This document shows positions 33,522 to 41,234 of a stretch of 64,000 bases of DNA, piece after piece; within the stretch, counting starts at the first letter, position 1, and each line of letters opens with the position of its first letter. Below the pieces are notes generated by a model. That model was not told the DNA's origin, made no database searches, and saw only the letters and a list, made by a program, of their open reading frames with translations. This stretch comes from Elusimicrobiota bacterium (lineage in GTDB: Bacteria > Elusimicrobiota > Elusimicrobia > FEN-1173), in assembly GCA_016722575.1 (NCBI GenBank), contig JADKIY010000002.1, positions 930,001 through 994,000 of the forward strand, given 5' to 3'. The position numbers were made by a program, and so were the translations under genes.

Positions 33522-35516
33522 GTGCCCCCGCTTCTCGCCTTCGCCTTGGCCCTCGAGGGCGCTTGGATCTCTTCGCTGACCCTCCGCCCCTGGCGCGCGC
33601 ACCCCGTCCCGTTCCTGGCCCTCTTCGCCGCCGCCTTTGTGGTTTACCTCCTGGCGGTCCGGCGGGTGTTGCGTCGGCCGGGGACCGTGGGGCTCGTCTT
33701 GGCCGCGGGGGTCCTTTTTCGCCTCACCGCTTTCCTCTCCCCCCCCAGCCTGTCCGACGACATTTACCGCTATGCCTGGGACGGGCGCGTGCAGGAAGCC
33801 GGGATCAATCCCTATCGATTCCCCCCGAACGCGCCGGCGTTGGCCTTTCTTCAAAACGCCGACTTCCCCGGCATCAACCACCCGTCGATCCCGACGATTT
33901 ACCCGCCGATGGCCCAAGCGGTGTTTCGCCTCGCCGCCGCGGCGTCGCCGACCCTGACCGCCCAGCGGGTCGCCTTCCTTTTTTTTGATTTGGCTTTGAT
34001 GTTTCTCCTGCCGGCGTTCCTTCGATCCCGGGGCCTTCCTCCGGAGCGGTGCCTGATCTACGCTTGGCACCCCCTGGCGGTGGCGGAATTCGCCTCCTCG
34101 GGCCACGTGGACAGCCTGGGGCTTTTCTTTCTCTTGGCCGGCCTCTGGACCTTCCACCAACAAAAGCCCGTCCGATCCGGCGTCCTCTGGGCCCTTTCCT
34201 TTCTCGGAAAATTGGGGTCCGCGGTTCTCCTCCCCTGGCTGATTTTACGTCGAGAAGGACGTCGGGCCGTGGCCGCCTTTGTGTCGTTAATCGTCGTGGG
34301 CTACGCCTTTTTCCTCACGCCGCCTTTGGCCGAAACGTTCCGGTCCCTTTTCGCGGGAACCCGGACCTACGCCCGGGACTGGTCGTTTAACGCCGGGATT
34401 TACGCGCTAATGTCCGCCGTGACCGGAGCGCCGGGACTTTGGCTGCGTCTCGGCGCGGGGGTTCTTTGGGTCGCGGCCGCGCTGGTCCTGGCCCGTCGGT
34501 TCAAAGACCCCCTGACCTACGCGGCGGGGGCCGTTGCCCTGGCTCTGGCGTTGAGCCCCGTGGTTCACCCCTGGTACGCCCTGTGGCTTTTGCCGTTCCT
34601 TTGCTTCTTCCCCCACCCCGCGGGACTGGCCTTCACGGGGCTGGTGGCCCTTTCCTACGCGGTCCTCGCGGTTTACGATCGAACCGGCGTCTGGGCCCTC
34701 CCCCCCTGGGTGCCGGTCGTGGAGTACGGAACCGCCTACGGCCTTTTGTTCCTCGGTTCGCCCCGCCCCGCCGCCCCGGTTCCACGACCCGCCGTCGGGC
34801 CCCGGCCGTGCCGTCCGGTCGTGGTCATCCCGGCGTTCAATGAGGAAAAAGCGATTTCGGCGGTTCTGGCGGAAATTCCCCGGGATCAAAACCCCCAGAT
34901 CATCGTCGTGGACAATGGATCGACCGATGGGACCGCGGGGGCCGCCCGGAAGGGGGGCGCCACGGTGGTGGCCGAACCCCGCCGGGGGTACGGCCGCGCC
35001 GTCCAGGCCGGGGCCCGCGCCGCGTCGCCCGACCGGGACGTCCTCGTCGTTCTGGACGGCGACCACTCGGATTTCCCCGGGGATCTTCCGGTCCTTCTGG
35101 GTCCCCTGGAACGGGGCGAAGCCGATTTCGTCATCGGTTCCCGCGTCCTCGGCGGCGCGCCCCGGGATTCCCTGACGCCCCAACAGCGTTTCGGCAATTG
35201 GCTTTCCTGTCGGTTGATCGCGGCCCTCTTCGGCCAATCCTTCACGGACTTGGGGCCTTTTCGGGCCCTTCGGCGGGACCTCTTCGTACGCCTTCGCCTG
35301 GCCGATCCGACCTACGGCTGGAACGTGGAAATGCAGATCAAAGCCCTGCGCGCCGGGGCCCGGGTGACGGAGGTGCCCGTGCGTTACCGCCGACGCATCG
35401 GGGTGTCGAAAATCTCAGGTACGGTCAAGGGCACGGTGTCGGCCGGGGTTAAAATTCTTTGGACCATCGCCCGGTTCGCCCTGGCCCCCGGGCCCGAGGA
35501 ACCCGAAAAATGGTAA
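33522..35516 (+). CDS. Fused mannosyltransferase-like membrane protein and family 2 glycosyltransferase
   Basis: 664 residues in two parts. Residues 1-410 hold about ten membrane segments with SLSDDIYRYAWDGRV early on, the signature of GT87/MptB-like membrane mannosyltransferases that use polyprenyl-phosphate mannose. Residues from about 430 form a DPM1/GtrB-type GT-A domain (VVVIPAFNEEKAI, IVVDNGSTDG, LVVLDGDHSD), which makes such polyprenyl-phosphate sugars. The end has a basic stretch (RYRRRIGVSKISGTV). A single chain could therefore make and use its own lipid-linked donor. The GTG start is eight bases past the previous stop, so this follows the GT2 gene in an operon. Confidence 0.75.
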   Translation: MPPLLAFALALEGAWISSLTLRPWRAHPVPFLALFAAAFVVYLLAVRRVLRRPGTVGLVLAAGVLFRLTAFLSPPSLSDDIYRYAWDGRVQEAGINPYRFPPNAPALAFLQNADFPGINHPSIPTIYPPMAQAVFRLAAAASPTLTAQRVAFLFFDLALMFLLPAFLRSRGLPPERCLIYAWHPLAVAEFASSGHVDSLGLFFLLAGLWTFHQQKPVRSGVLWALSFLGKLGSAVLLPWLILRREGRRAVAAFVSLIVVGYAFFLTPPLAETFRSLFAGTRTYARDWSFNAGIYALMSAVTGAPGLWLRLGAGVLWVAAALVLARRFKDPLTYAAGAVALALALSPVVHPWYALWLLPFLCFFPHPAGLAFTGLVALSYAVLAVYDRTGVWALPPWVPVVEYGTAYGLLFLGSPRPAAPVPRPAVGPRPCRPVVVIPAFNEEKAISAVLAEIPRDQNPQIIVVDNGSTDGTAGAARKGGATVVAEPRRGYGRAVQAGARAASPDRDVLVVLDGDHSDFPGDLPVLLGPLERGEADFVIGSRVLGGAPRDSLTPQQRFGNWLSCRLIAALFGQSFTDLGPFRALRRDLFVRLRLADPTYGWNVEMQIKALRAGARVTEVPVRYRRRIGVSKISGTVKGTVSAGVKILWTIARFALAPGPEEPEKW

Positions 35517-35545
35517 AATAGAAGCCAGAAAAGGTCGCCGAATCG

Positions 35546-35571
35546 GGGAACTCTTTTCGTTCCGGCGCGTT
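35546..35571 (+). promoter_or_regulatory. SigR-like promoter for the 8-residue peptide unit
   Basis: GGGAAC (35546-35551), 17 bases, then GTT (35569-35571). This is the same element as before the sigma gene at 31205. An extended -10 (TGGTAAAAT at 35511-35519) lies just upstream and could give housekeeping transcription. Confidence 0.5.
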
Positions 35572-35608
35572 CCAGAAAGTGAGAATTTTTCGCGAAAGGG
35601 AGGACGCC

Positions 35609-35635
35609 ATGTTCGGACCCGGCTGTGGTTGCTAG
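35609..35635 (+). CDS. Eight-residue Cys-containing peptide MFGPGCGC
   Basis: The reading frame ATG to TAG encodes MFGPGCGC. GGAGG sits five bases before the ATG. A GGGAAC-N17-GTT element starts about 60 bases upstream and a 17-bp perfect stem terminator begins three bases after the stop, so the whole gene fits in a transcript near 100 bases. Nothing else is encoded. The tandem CGC end suggests a thiol or metal-binding peptide, a leader peptide sensing cysteine supply, or a precursor of a modified peptide. An in-frame GTG ten codons upstream could lengthen it to 18 residues. I do not recognise any described family, and the peptide itself has not been shown to be made. Confidence 0.45.
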   Translation: MFGPGCGC

Positions 35636-35637
35636 TT

Positions 35638-35680
35638 AAAAGGGGAGATGAAAGAGTGCTTTCATCTCCCCTTTTTCTTT
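35638..35680 (+). terminator. Rho-independent terminator with a 17-bp perfect stem
   Basis: AAAAGGGGAGATGAAAG and its exact complement flank an AGTG loop, followed by TTTTTCTTTT. It ends the short peptide transcript and would also block read-through from the upstream glycosyltransferase genes into the DUF2064 gene. Confidence 0.9.
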
Positions 35681-35717
35681 TGATCCCTCGTCGAAACCCG
35701 GCGGGACGCGAGAGCCC

Positions 35718-36407
35718 GTGAGTCCCTTTCGGCGGGCTCTCGTTGTTTTTTTAAAAGCCCCCGTCCCCGGCCTCGTGAAAACCCGACTCACCCCGGTGCT
35801 CTCCCCCGACGAGGCGGCCGGGTTTTACCGTGCCCTGGCCCGGGACACGCTGGACGTCGTCCGCGATTGGGCCGAACTGAGCGACGGCCACTTCCCCCGG
35901 GTGGCTTACCAATCCCATGCCCGCTTTCCGGACCTTCGGTGGACCGGCTTCGCGGGTTCTTTTTTTGAGCAGGAAGGCACGACGTTGGGCGATCGGCTGG
36001 ACCACGCGTTCCGACGCGTGTTCGAGGAGGGCCACCAACAAGCCGTGGCCCTGGGGACGGACGCCCCGGAGATTTCGGTCGATCGATTGACGGAAGCCTT
36101 CCGGTCCCTGGACCGTCACGACGCCGTTCTGGGACCGGCCCGGGACGGCGGGTATTACCTTTTGGGCCTCCGGCGGCCCTGCCCGGCCCTTTTCGCCGAA
36201 ATGCCCTGGTCCTCGGACCGGGTCTTGGCGGAAACGATCCGTCGGCTCGACGCGGCGCGGCTTTCCCACGAGCGGCTGGACGTGTTGGACGACATCGACG
36301 ACCCCTCGGACGTTTCGGCCTTGGCCCGTCGAATGAAAGAAGCGGGCGCCCGGTGCCCCCACAGCCGCGACGCCCTTCTCAAACTCAACACCGGGAGGAT
36401 TCCGTGA
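35718..36407 (+). CDS. DUF2064 / TIGR04282 family sugar-transferase-like protein
   Basis: 229 residues, near normal for the family. Recognisable parts are LKAPVPGLVKTRL at the N-terminus, GTDAPEIS in the middle, PARDGGYYLLGL and the end LDDIDDPSD. The family resembles nucleotidyltransferases and GT-A enzymes and often neighbours family 2 glycosyltransferases. Its true reaction is not known. The GTG start has no strong ribosome site. The last bases overlap the ArsC-like gene as GTGA, so both are probably co-translated. Confidence 0.85.
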   Translation: MSPFRRALVVFLKAPVPGLVKTRLTPVLSPDEAAGFYRALARDTLDVVRDWAELSDGHFPRVAYQSHARFPDLRWTGFAGSFFEQEGTTLGDRLDHAFRRVFEEGHQQAVALGTDAPEISVDRLTEAFRSLDRHDAVLGPARDGGYYLLGLRRPCPALFAEMPWSSDRVLAETIRRLDAARLSHERLDVLDDIDDPSDVSALARRMKEAGARCPHSRDALLKLNTGRIP

Positions 36408-36754
36408 GCGAATGGTCTCTTTATTACAACCCCCGCTGTGGGACTTGCGTGAAAGTCAAAGAACGCCTGGAAGCCCGAGGCGTGAAACCCCGAGTGATTG
36501 AATATTTAAAGGAAGCGCCGTCGGTGGCGACCCTGAAAAGGCTTCTGGAAAAGATGGGAGCCGCGCCCGCGGCCATCACCCGCTTCAAGGAGCCCTATTG
36601 GCAGGAACAGCGGATCGACCCGTCCGCCTTAAAACCCGAGGCGTGGTTGAAAATTCTGTCCGAAAACCCGTTTTTGATTCAGCGTCCCATCGTTGAAACG
36701 GAAACCCGCGCCCTGGTGGCCCGGCCGCCGGAAGAAGTCGACACGCTCTTTTAA
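36404..36754 (+). CDS. ArsC/Spx-family thioredoxin-fold protein (arsenate-reductase-like)
   Basis: 116 residues. The N-terminal YYNPRCGTC has the ArsC nucleophile cysteine followed by a second cysteine three residues later (CXXC, as in Spx). The C-terminal RPIVETETRALVARPPEEV is the conserved arsenate-reductase tail. Members include glutaredoxin-dependent arsenate reductases and YfgD-like proteins of unknown role; Spx itself is a thiol-stress regulator. The start is GTG with GGGAGGA just upstream. No ars operon genes are nearby, so arsenate reduction is uncertain. Its position behind a SigR-like unit fits a thiol-related job. Confidence 0.85.
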   Translation: MSEWSLYYNPRCGTCVKVKERLEARGVKPRVIEYLKEAPSVATLKRLLEKMGAAPAAITRFKEPYWQEQRIDPSALKPEAWLKILSENPFLIQRPIVETETRALVARPPEEVDTLF

Positions 36755-36766
36755 CCTTTTCCAAAA

Positions 36767-36802
36767 AAAAAGGCGACCCCCGTCGCGGGGGGTCGCCTTT
36801 TT
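36767..36802. terminator. Bidirectional terminator between convergent genes
   Basis: AAGGCGACCCCC and GGGGGGTCGCCTT form a long GC-rich stem with A-runs on one side and T-runs on the other. It serves both the ArsC-like gene (plus) and the response regulator (minus). Confidence 0.9.
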
Positions 36803-36815
36803 AGGTGGGGGAAAT

Positions 36816-37202
36816 TTAGCGGGGGCGCTCGGACGTCAATCGGCGGAGGCTGTCCACGACCCCCTCCAAAACCCGGGGCTTTTGAATAAAACGGTCTTTC
36901 TCCCCCGTCAACAGCTCAATGGGTACGCCGCCGCCGGACAGGACCAACACGGGGATCCGGCTTGTCTGGGGCCGGCTTTGAAGCTGGCGAATCACCTCGC
37001 GCCCATCCAATCCCGGAGCTTCCAAATCCAATGCAATGACATCCGGTCGCCATTCGAAGGCCCGGAGGGCCGCCTGCCCTCGATCGCTTTCCACCCGGAC
37101 GTCAAACCCCACCCCTTGGCAAGCCCCCGCCAACCGGGCGGCCTCCTCCAGGTCGTTCTCGATGACGAGAATTTTCTTTTGGACGACGTCGGTCTTTTCC
37201 AT
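36816..37202 (-). CDS. Single-domain response regulator (CheY-like)
   Basis: 128 residues, one receiver domain. The phospho-acceptor aspartate is in VIALDLEAPGLDG, the acidic pair near the start is ENDLEE in place of the usual DD, and the signalling lysine is in RFIQKPR. There is no output domain, so it may act by protein contact or in a phosphorelay. No histidine kinase is nearby. The ATG is used; an in-frame TTG five codons upstream is possible. Two AAGTAACA direct repeats lie about 50 bases upstream. Confidence 0.85.
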   Translation of the reverse strand: MEKTDVVQKKILVIENDLEEAARLAGACQGVGFDVRVESDRGQAALRAFEWRPDVIALDLEAPGLDGREVIRQLQSRPQTSRIPVLVLSGGGVPIELLTGEKDRFIQKPRVLEGVVDSLRRLTSERPR

Positions 37203-37295
37203 GGATTTAGAATACAAAGGAGGAGACGGAGATGGGATTAACAGTAAGTAACAAACAAGTAACAGATTGAGCCCAAAAGAGCTCGAATCACCAAT

Positions 37296-37751
37296 TTATT
37301 GGGCGGGGGGCGTGTTGGGAGGAGATCCGCGCTGAAATCCGCGTCGCGCGGCCAATTCCTGAGCCCTGAGACGGGCCAAGGCCCGCTCCAAAGCCGCGAC
37401 GGCTTGGGCGTCTAACTTCTCGGCCGGGGTGGACTTGATTTTGGCCCGGGCGCGTTCGGCCGCCTGTCGGGCCCGTTCCGCGTCAATTTCGTCGGCCATT
37501 TCGGCGGTCTCCGCAAAAACGGACACCCGGCCGCCGTGAACCTCCACGAAACCGCCGGACACCGCCAAAAGCTTTGTTTCCGCGCCGTCCCGCATGACCA
37601 CGGTGCCCGGGGTCAGCTCGGCCAGCAGGGGCGCGTGGCCGGGCAGTATGCCCAACTGCCCCTCAAAGGCCGGCAGGACCAGGGAGTCCACTTCCCCCTC
37701 CCAGGTGGGCCGCTCGGGCGTGACGATGCTGACGGAAATGCGGGAGACCAT
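37296..37751 (-). CDS. atpC: ATP synthase F1 subunit epsilon
   Basis: 151 residues, slightly longer than the usual 130-140 because of a basic, Ala-rich tail. The N-terminal beta barrel shows ISVSIVTPERPTWEGEVDSL and GQLGILPGHAPLLAEL, the family signature, followed by two helices rich in Arg and Ala. Epsilon joins gamma to the c-ring and limits ATP hydrolysis. It is the last gene of the atp operon, but a Yip1-type membrane gene separates it from atpD. Confidence 0.95.
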   Translation of the reverse strand: MVSRISVSIVTPERPTWEGEVDSLVLPAFEGQLGILPGHAPLLAELTPGTVVMRDGAETKLLAVSGGFVEVHGGRVSVFAETAEMADEIDAERARQAAERARAKIKSTPAEKLDAQAVAALERALARLRAQELAARRGFQRGSPPNTPPAQ

Positions 37752-37754
37752 AAT

Positions 37755-38492
37755 TCAGCGCTTGGCCGGCACGCTCTCTTTCAACTGCTTTTCCACTTCG
37801 GCCCGGTGTTTGGCCATCTCGGCTTCCACCTGTTTTTGCAGGTCGGCGGGCAGCATGCCCTGGCCCGGCAAACGCGGCGCGTCGCCCTGGCGGTAGGCGC
37901 CCGGCATCATTTCGCCGCCGTTCATTAGGCGGGTTCGAACGGCGCGGAAAACCATGGCCGCAACTTGAAGCGCCAAAGAAATCACCAACACCCCCACCCA
38001 AACGATGAGGGCTTTCTTGAGGGACACCCCGTGCACTTCCACGGTGGCCACGATCAACAGGAAAAAACCGTAGATCATGACGGCGAGAAACAGGAAGGGG
38101 ACCAGACGCGACACGGCGCTCAAGGCGCTGAGGGGCGTCAGCAACGCCCAACACCGGAACGCCGTGCGGAAAGGGTGGGGAGATCCCATCAAGTGCCAAA
38201 TCACGAAAAAGATCGCCGAGAGGAAAAAACCAACCCCCAACGTCAGGGGCGGACCGAACACCAGCCACATCAATCGTCCGCCCACCGAAAGCGAAGTCGC
38301 CCCGGGGACGAACCCCACGGCGAATCCGATCGCACCGGCCATCAATTGCCAGAAGATCGCGTAGTAAATCGGCGTCGCGTAGCCCCCGTCCGTCGACACC
38401 TCCCGGAAAAATTGCCAGGGGTGCCGCGCCATCTGGCCCGCCCACTGAAAAAAGGACGCGGGGGTTAAGCGTTGACCAATCGTTCGTTCCAT
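37755..38492 (-). CDS. Yip1-family membrane protein inserted in the atp operon
   Basis: 245 residues with about five membrane segments and a charged, Lys/Glu-rich cytoplasmic tail. The N-terminal FFQWAGQMARHPWQFFREV and the YYAIFWQLMAGAIGFAVG region match Yip1-domain membrane proteins. Bacterial members have no agreed function. The start has GAGGAGG right upstream. It lies between atpD and atpC with only three bases to atpC, so it shares the ATP synthase transcript, although it is not part of any known F-type enzyme. Confidence 0.75.
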   Translation of the reverse strand: MERTIGQRLTPASFFQWAGQMARHPWQFFREVSTDGGYATPIYYAIFWQLMAGAIGFAVGFVPGATSLSVGGRLMWLVFGPPLTLGVGFFLSAIFFVIWHLMGSPHPFRTAFRCWALLTPLSALSAVSRLVPFLFLAVMIYGFFLLIVATVEVHGVSLKKALIVWVGVLVISLALQVAAMVFRAVRTRLMNGGEMMPGAYRQGDAPRLPGQGMLPADLQKQVEAEMAKHRAEVEKQLKESVPAKR

Positions 38493-38514
38493 GGATCCTC
38501 CTCGAAGGCCCGGG

Positions 38515-39939
38515 CTACTGGGTCAGGCCTTTGGCCTTTTCCGCCGCTTCTTCAATGCCGCCGACCATAAAAAACGCCTGTTCCGGCAAGTGGTCCCACT
38601 TGCCGTCCACCAATTCGCGGAACCCTCGGATGGTGTCTTTGAGAGTCACGTAGCGGCCGGGAATGCCGGTGAACTGCTCGGCCACGTGGAAGGGCTGGGA
38701 CAGGAATTTTTGGATCTTCCGGGCTCGGCCCACCAACAATTTGTCCTCTTCCGACAATTCGTCGATGCCCAAAATCGCGATGATGTCCTGCAAGTCCCGG
38801 TAGCGCTGCAACACGCGCTGCACGGCCCGGGCCGTGTCGTAGTGTTCCTGGCCGACGATCTTGGGGTCCAGAATGCGGCTGGTGGAATCCAGCGGGTCCA
38901 CGGCGGGGTAGATGCCGAGTTCCGCGATTTGTCGGGAAAGAACGGTGGTGGCGTCCAAGTGGGCGAAGGCCGTGGCCGGCGCCGGGTCGGTCAAGTCGTC
39001 GGCGGGCACGTAGATGGCCTGGACGGAGGTGACGGACCCTTTCTTGGTGGAGGTGATGCGCTCCTGGAGTTCCCCCATTTCCGTCGACAGGGTGGGCTGG
39101 TAACCCACGGCCGAGGGCATCCGACCCAGGAGGGCAGACACTTCGGACCCGGCCTGGGTAAAACGGAAAATGTTGTCGATGAAGAGCAGCACGTCCTGAC
39201 CCGCTTTGTCGCGGAAATATTCGGCCTGGGTCAAAGCGGTCAAGGCCACCCGGAGTCGGGACCCGGGGGGTTCGTTCATTTGACCGTAAACCAGAACGGT
39301 TTTGGACAACACGCTTTCCCCGCCGGAGAGCTTGGACTGCTGCATTTCCAACCAGAGATCGTTCCCTTCGCGGGTTCGTTCGCCCACGCCGCCGAAAACG
39401 GAGACGCCGCCGTGCTGCTTGGCCACGTTGTTGATGAGCTCCATGATGACGACGGTTTTTCCCACACCGGCGCCGCCGAAGAGGCCCACTTTGCCGCCCT
39501 TCATGTAGGGCTCGAGAAGATCGATGACCTTGATGCCCGTTTCGAAGATTTGGGGGGTGGTTTCTTGGTCCGTGAAGGCCGGGGTGGGGCGGTGAATGGG
39601 GAATTTTTCCTTGGCCTCGATGGGGCCGCGGTAGTCCTTGGGTTCCCCCAGCACGTCCATGAGGCGTCCGAGGCACGCCGGGCCCACGGGCACCAAAATG
39701 GGGGCGCCGGAGTCCACGGCCGCCATGCCGCGCCGGAGGCCGTCGGTGGGGCCCAGGGTGACGGCGCGCACGGTGTTGTCGCCCAAATGCTGGGCCACTT
39801 CGGCGGTCAAAACGCGGGGTTCCCCGCCGGCCGCTTCCACGTCGATTTTAACGGCGTTGTGAATCGCCGGCAGTTGGCCCGCGGGGAACTCCATGTCCAC
39901 CACCGGACCGATGACTTGTACGACTTTTCCCGTACTCAT
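38515..39939 (-). CDS. atpD: ATP synthase F1 subunit beta
   Basis: 474 residues. The P-loop is GGAGVGKTVVIMELI, with FGGVGERTREGNDLW, the catalytic glutamate and ALTQAEYFRD all conserved. It carries the three catalytic nucleotide sites of F1. The ATG has AGGAG about eight bases upstream. In normal order it would follow atpG, but here a predicted outer-membrane protein and a DUF5678/aspartic-protease pair stand between them. Confidence 0.98.
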   Translation of the reverse strand: MSTGKVVQVIGPVVDMEFPAGQLPAIHNAVKIDVEAAGGEPRVLTAEVAQHLGDNTVRAVTLGPTDGLRRGMAAVDSGAPILVPVGPACLGRLMDVLGEPKDYRGPIEAKEKFPIHRPTPAFTDQETTPQIFETGIKVIDLLEPYMKGGKVGLFGGAGVGKTVVIMELINNVAKQHGGVSVFGGVGERTREGNDLWLEMQQSKLSGGESVLSKTVLVYGQMNEPPGSRLRVALTALTQAEYFRDKAGQDVLLFIDNIFRFTQAGSEVSALLGRMPSAVGYQPTLSTEMGELQERITSTKKGSVTSVQAIYVPADDLTDPAPATAFAHLDATTVLSRQIAELGIYPAVDPLDSTSRILDPKIVGQEHYDTARAVQRVLQRYRDLQDIIAILGIDELSEEDKLLVGRARKIQKFLSQPFHVAEQFTGIPGRYVTLKDTIRGFRELVDGKWDHLPEQAFFMVGGIEEAAEKAKGLTQ

Positions 39940-39954
39940 GAGGCGCTCCTCTTG

Positions 39955-40629
39955 TTATTGAAAATGATACCGGGCCGATAGGCCGACGACGGCCTCGGCG
40001 CCCAGCTCCACCGACGCCGTCAAGGTCCAAGCGTCGTTGGGGGAGTAACCGATCCCGCCGAACCCGCCGAAACGTTGATCGGTGTCGAACTTCGTGACCA
40101 CGTTGGAAAGTTCAAATCGCAGGTCGGGGCGCACGAAACTCACCCCGCCGAAAAGATCCACGTGCTCCACCAGCGGAACCGTCGCGCCCCCCGCCAGGGA
40201 CAACTCCAACCAATTCAAGTTGTCCCGGCTGGATTTGGCGCCCTGGAAAAAGTCGACCCCGGCCACAAACCCCAGGCGCACCGGGCCGATGGGTTCCGGC
40301 GGCGACCAGTGAAGCCCGCCCCCCAGTCCCCACAGGTCGGGATTGAAGGAGGAGTTCTCCAAATTGATGCGGCCGGTGAAGGGGACGCCCCGGGCGAAAA
40401 GCTCAAATCCCTGGCCCAACCCCCGGGCGTATTGAACCGTGAAGCGGTGGGCGTCCAGTTGCACGTCCGGGCCGTTGGTTCCTTTGACCCGAATGTCCCG
40501 GTCGCCGGTGTCGTAGATGAATTCGATCGAATGTTCGTCCCGCCCGTTGGCCCGGCCGATTTGCCCGAACCACGCCGCCTGGGCGGTGGTTCCCGCCAAC
40601 ACCGTTGCCATCAAAATCCATTTTTTCAT
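39955..40629 (-). CDS. Predicted outer-membrane beta-barrel protein
   Basis: 224 residues. A signal peptide (MKKWILMATVLAGTTAQA) is followed by many alternating-hydrophobic strands and a C-terminal YHFQ, where a near-terminal phenylalanine is typical of BAM-inserted barrels. About eight to ten strands are plausible. There is no catalytic motif. It lies inside the atp operon between the aspartic-protease-like gene and atpD, and the start overlaps the gene before by four bases. Its presence supports a Gram-negative envelope. Confidence 0.65.
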   Translation of the reverse strand: MKKWILMATVLAGTTAQAAWFGQIGRANGRDEHSIEFIYDTGDRDIRVKGTNGPDVQLDAHRFTVQYARGLGQGFELFARGVPFTGRINLENSSFNPDLWGLGGGLHWSPPEPIGPVRLGFVAGVDFFQGAKSSRDNLNWLELSLAGGATVPLVEHVDLFGGVSFVRPDLRFELSNVVTKFDTDQRFGGFGGIGYSPNDAWTLTASVELGAEAVVGLSARYHFQ

Positions 40630-41027
40630 CTTCGTCGGCCCCCTTTGTTGAACGACACGGTTTCGTTCCGGTCGTCAAAACATACCTTAAATCGGTCGAA
40701 CACGCCCTTGCGGCCCAACAAATTGAAGGCGCCGCCCAACGCGCTGCAAAATCCCACTTCCACGGGGACCACGGTCCGGTCCAGCCGCAGCTTCAACGTG
40801 CGGGTGAAGACGGGAATGCGACGGTCCCCCGCCACGACGATGTAAAACTTGGGGCATTTCCGCAGATCCACCCCGAGGCGGCTCGCCTCGTAGGTGTGGA
40901 GGATGGTGAAACTGGCCCCCGAATCCACGTAGACCCACAGGTTGTGCCACCGGCCCCGCCCCCAAAACTCGACCGGGATGACGGGGGCCTTGCCCTCACG
41001 AAAGACGGAATAGTCGAAGCGGATCAA
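40626..41027 (-). CDS. Retropepsin-like aspartic protease
   Basis: 133 residues, a single pepsin-like half that would dimerise. The active site is VYVDSGASFTIL (D35-S36-G37), and a conserved hydrophobic-glycine flap lies near VVAGDRR. Such small proteases are common in bacteria but rarely characterised. The TTG start is inside the 3' end of the DUF5678 gene, overlapping by 32 bases, a close coupling seen in many genomes for this pair. It is on the ATP synthase transcript. Confidence 0.75.
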   Translation of the reverse strand: MIRFDYSVFREGKAPVIPVEFWGRGRWHNLWVYVDSGASFTILHTYEASRLGVDLRKCPKFYIVVAGDRRIPVFTRTLKLRLDRTVVPVEVGFCSALGGAFNLLGRKGVFDRFKVCFDDRNETVSFNKGGRRR

Positions 41028-41226
41028 GCGCCGGTCCCCGGCCCAACGACGGAACGCGCACCACCGACGCCGGAAGACCCGGCCGGCGCGCCGCTTTCCG
41101 TTCCACCGACTCGGGGCGGGCGCCCACCGCCACCACCCTCTCGTCGGCCACGGCCACGTAACGGCCTCCGTACAGGTCCACCAGTTTGCCGAAGTTCTTT
41201 GAAATCCAGCGGTCGTTTTTGTTCAT
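40996..41226 (-). CDS. DUF5678-like protein
   Basis: 76 residues. WISKNFGKLVDLYGGRYVAV and DERVVAVG match the DUF5678 pattern, a small beta/alpha module of unknown role. The C-terminal third is Pro/Arg-rich and may be less reliable. It lies eight bases after atpG and overlaps the aspartic-protease gene, with which such proteins commonly pair, perhaps as a substrate or inhibitor; this is inference. Confidence 0.7.
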   Translation of the reverse strand: MNKNDRWISKNFGKLVDLYGGRYVAVADERVVAVGARPESVERKAARRPGLPASVVRVPSLGRGPALDPLRLFRLS

Positions 41227-41234
41227 GGCGTCCC

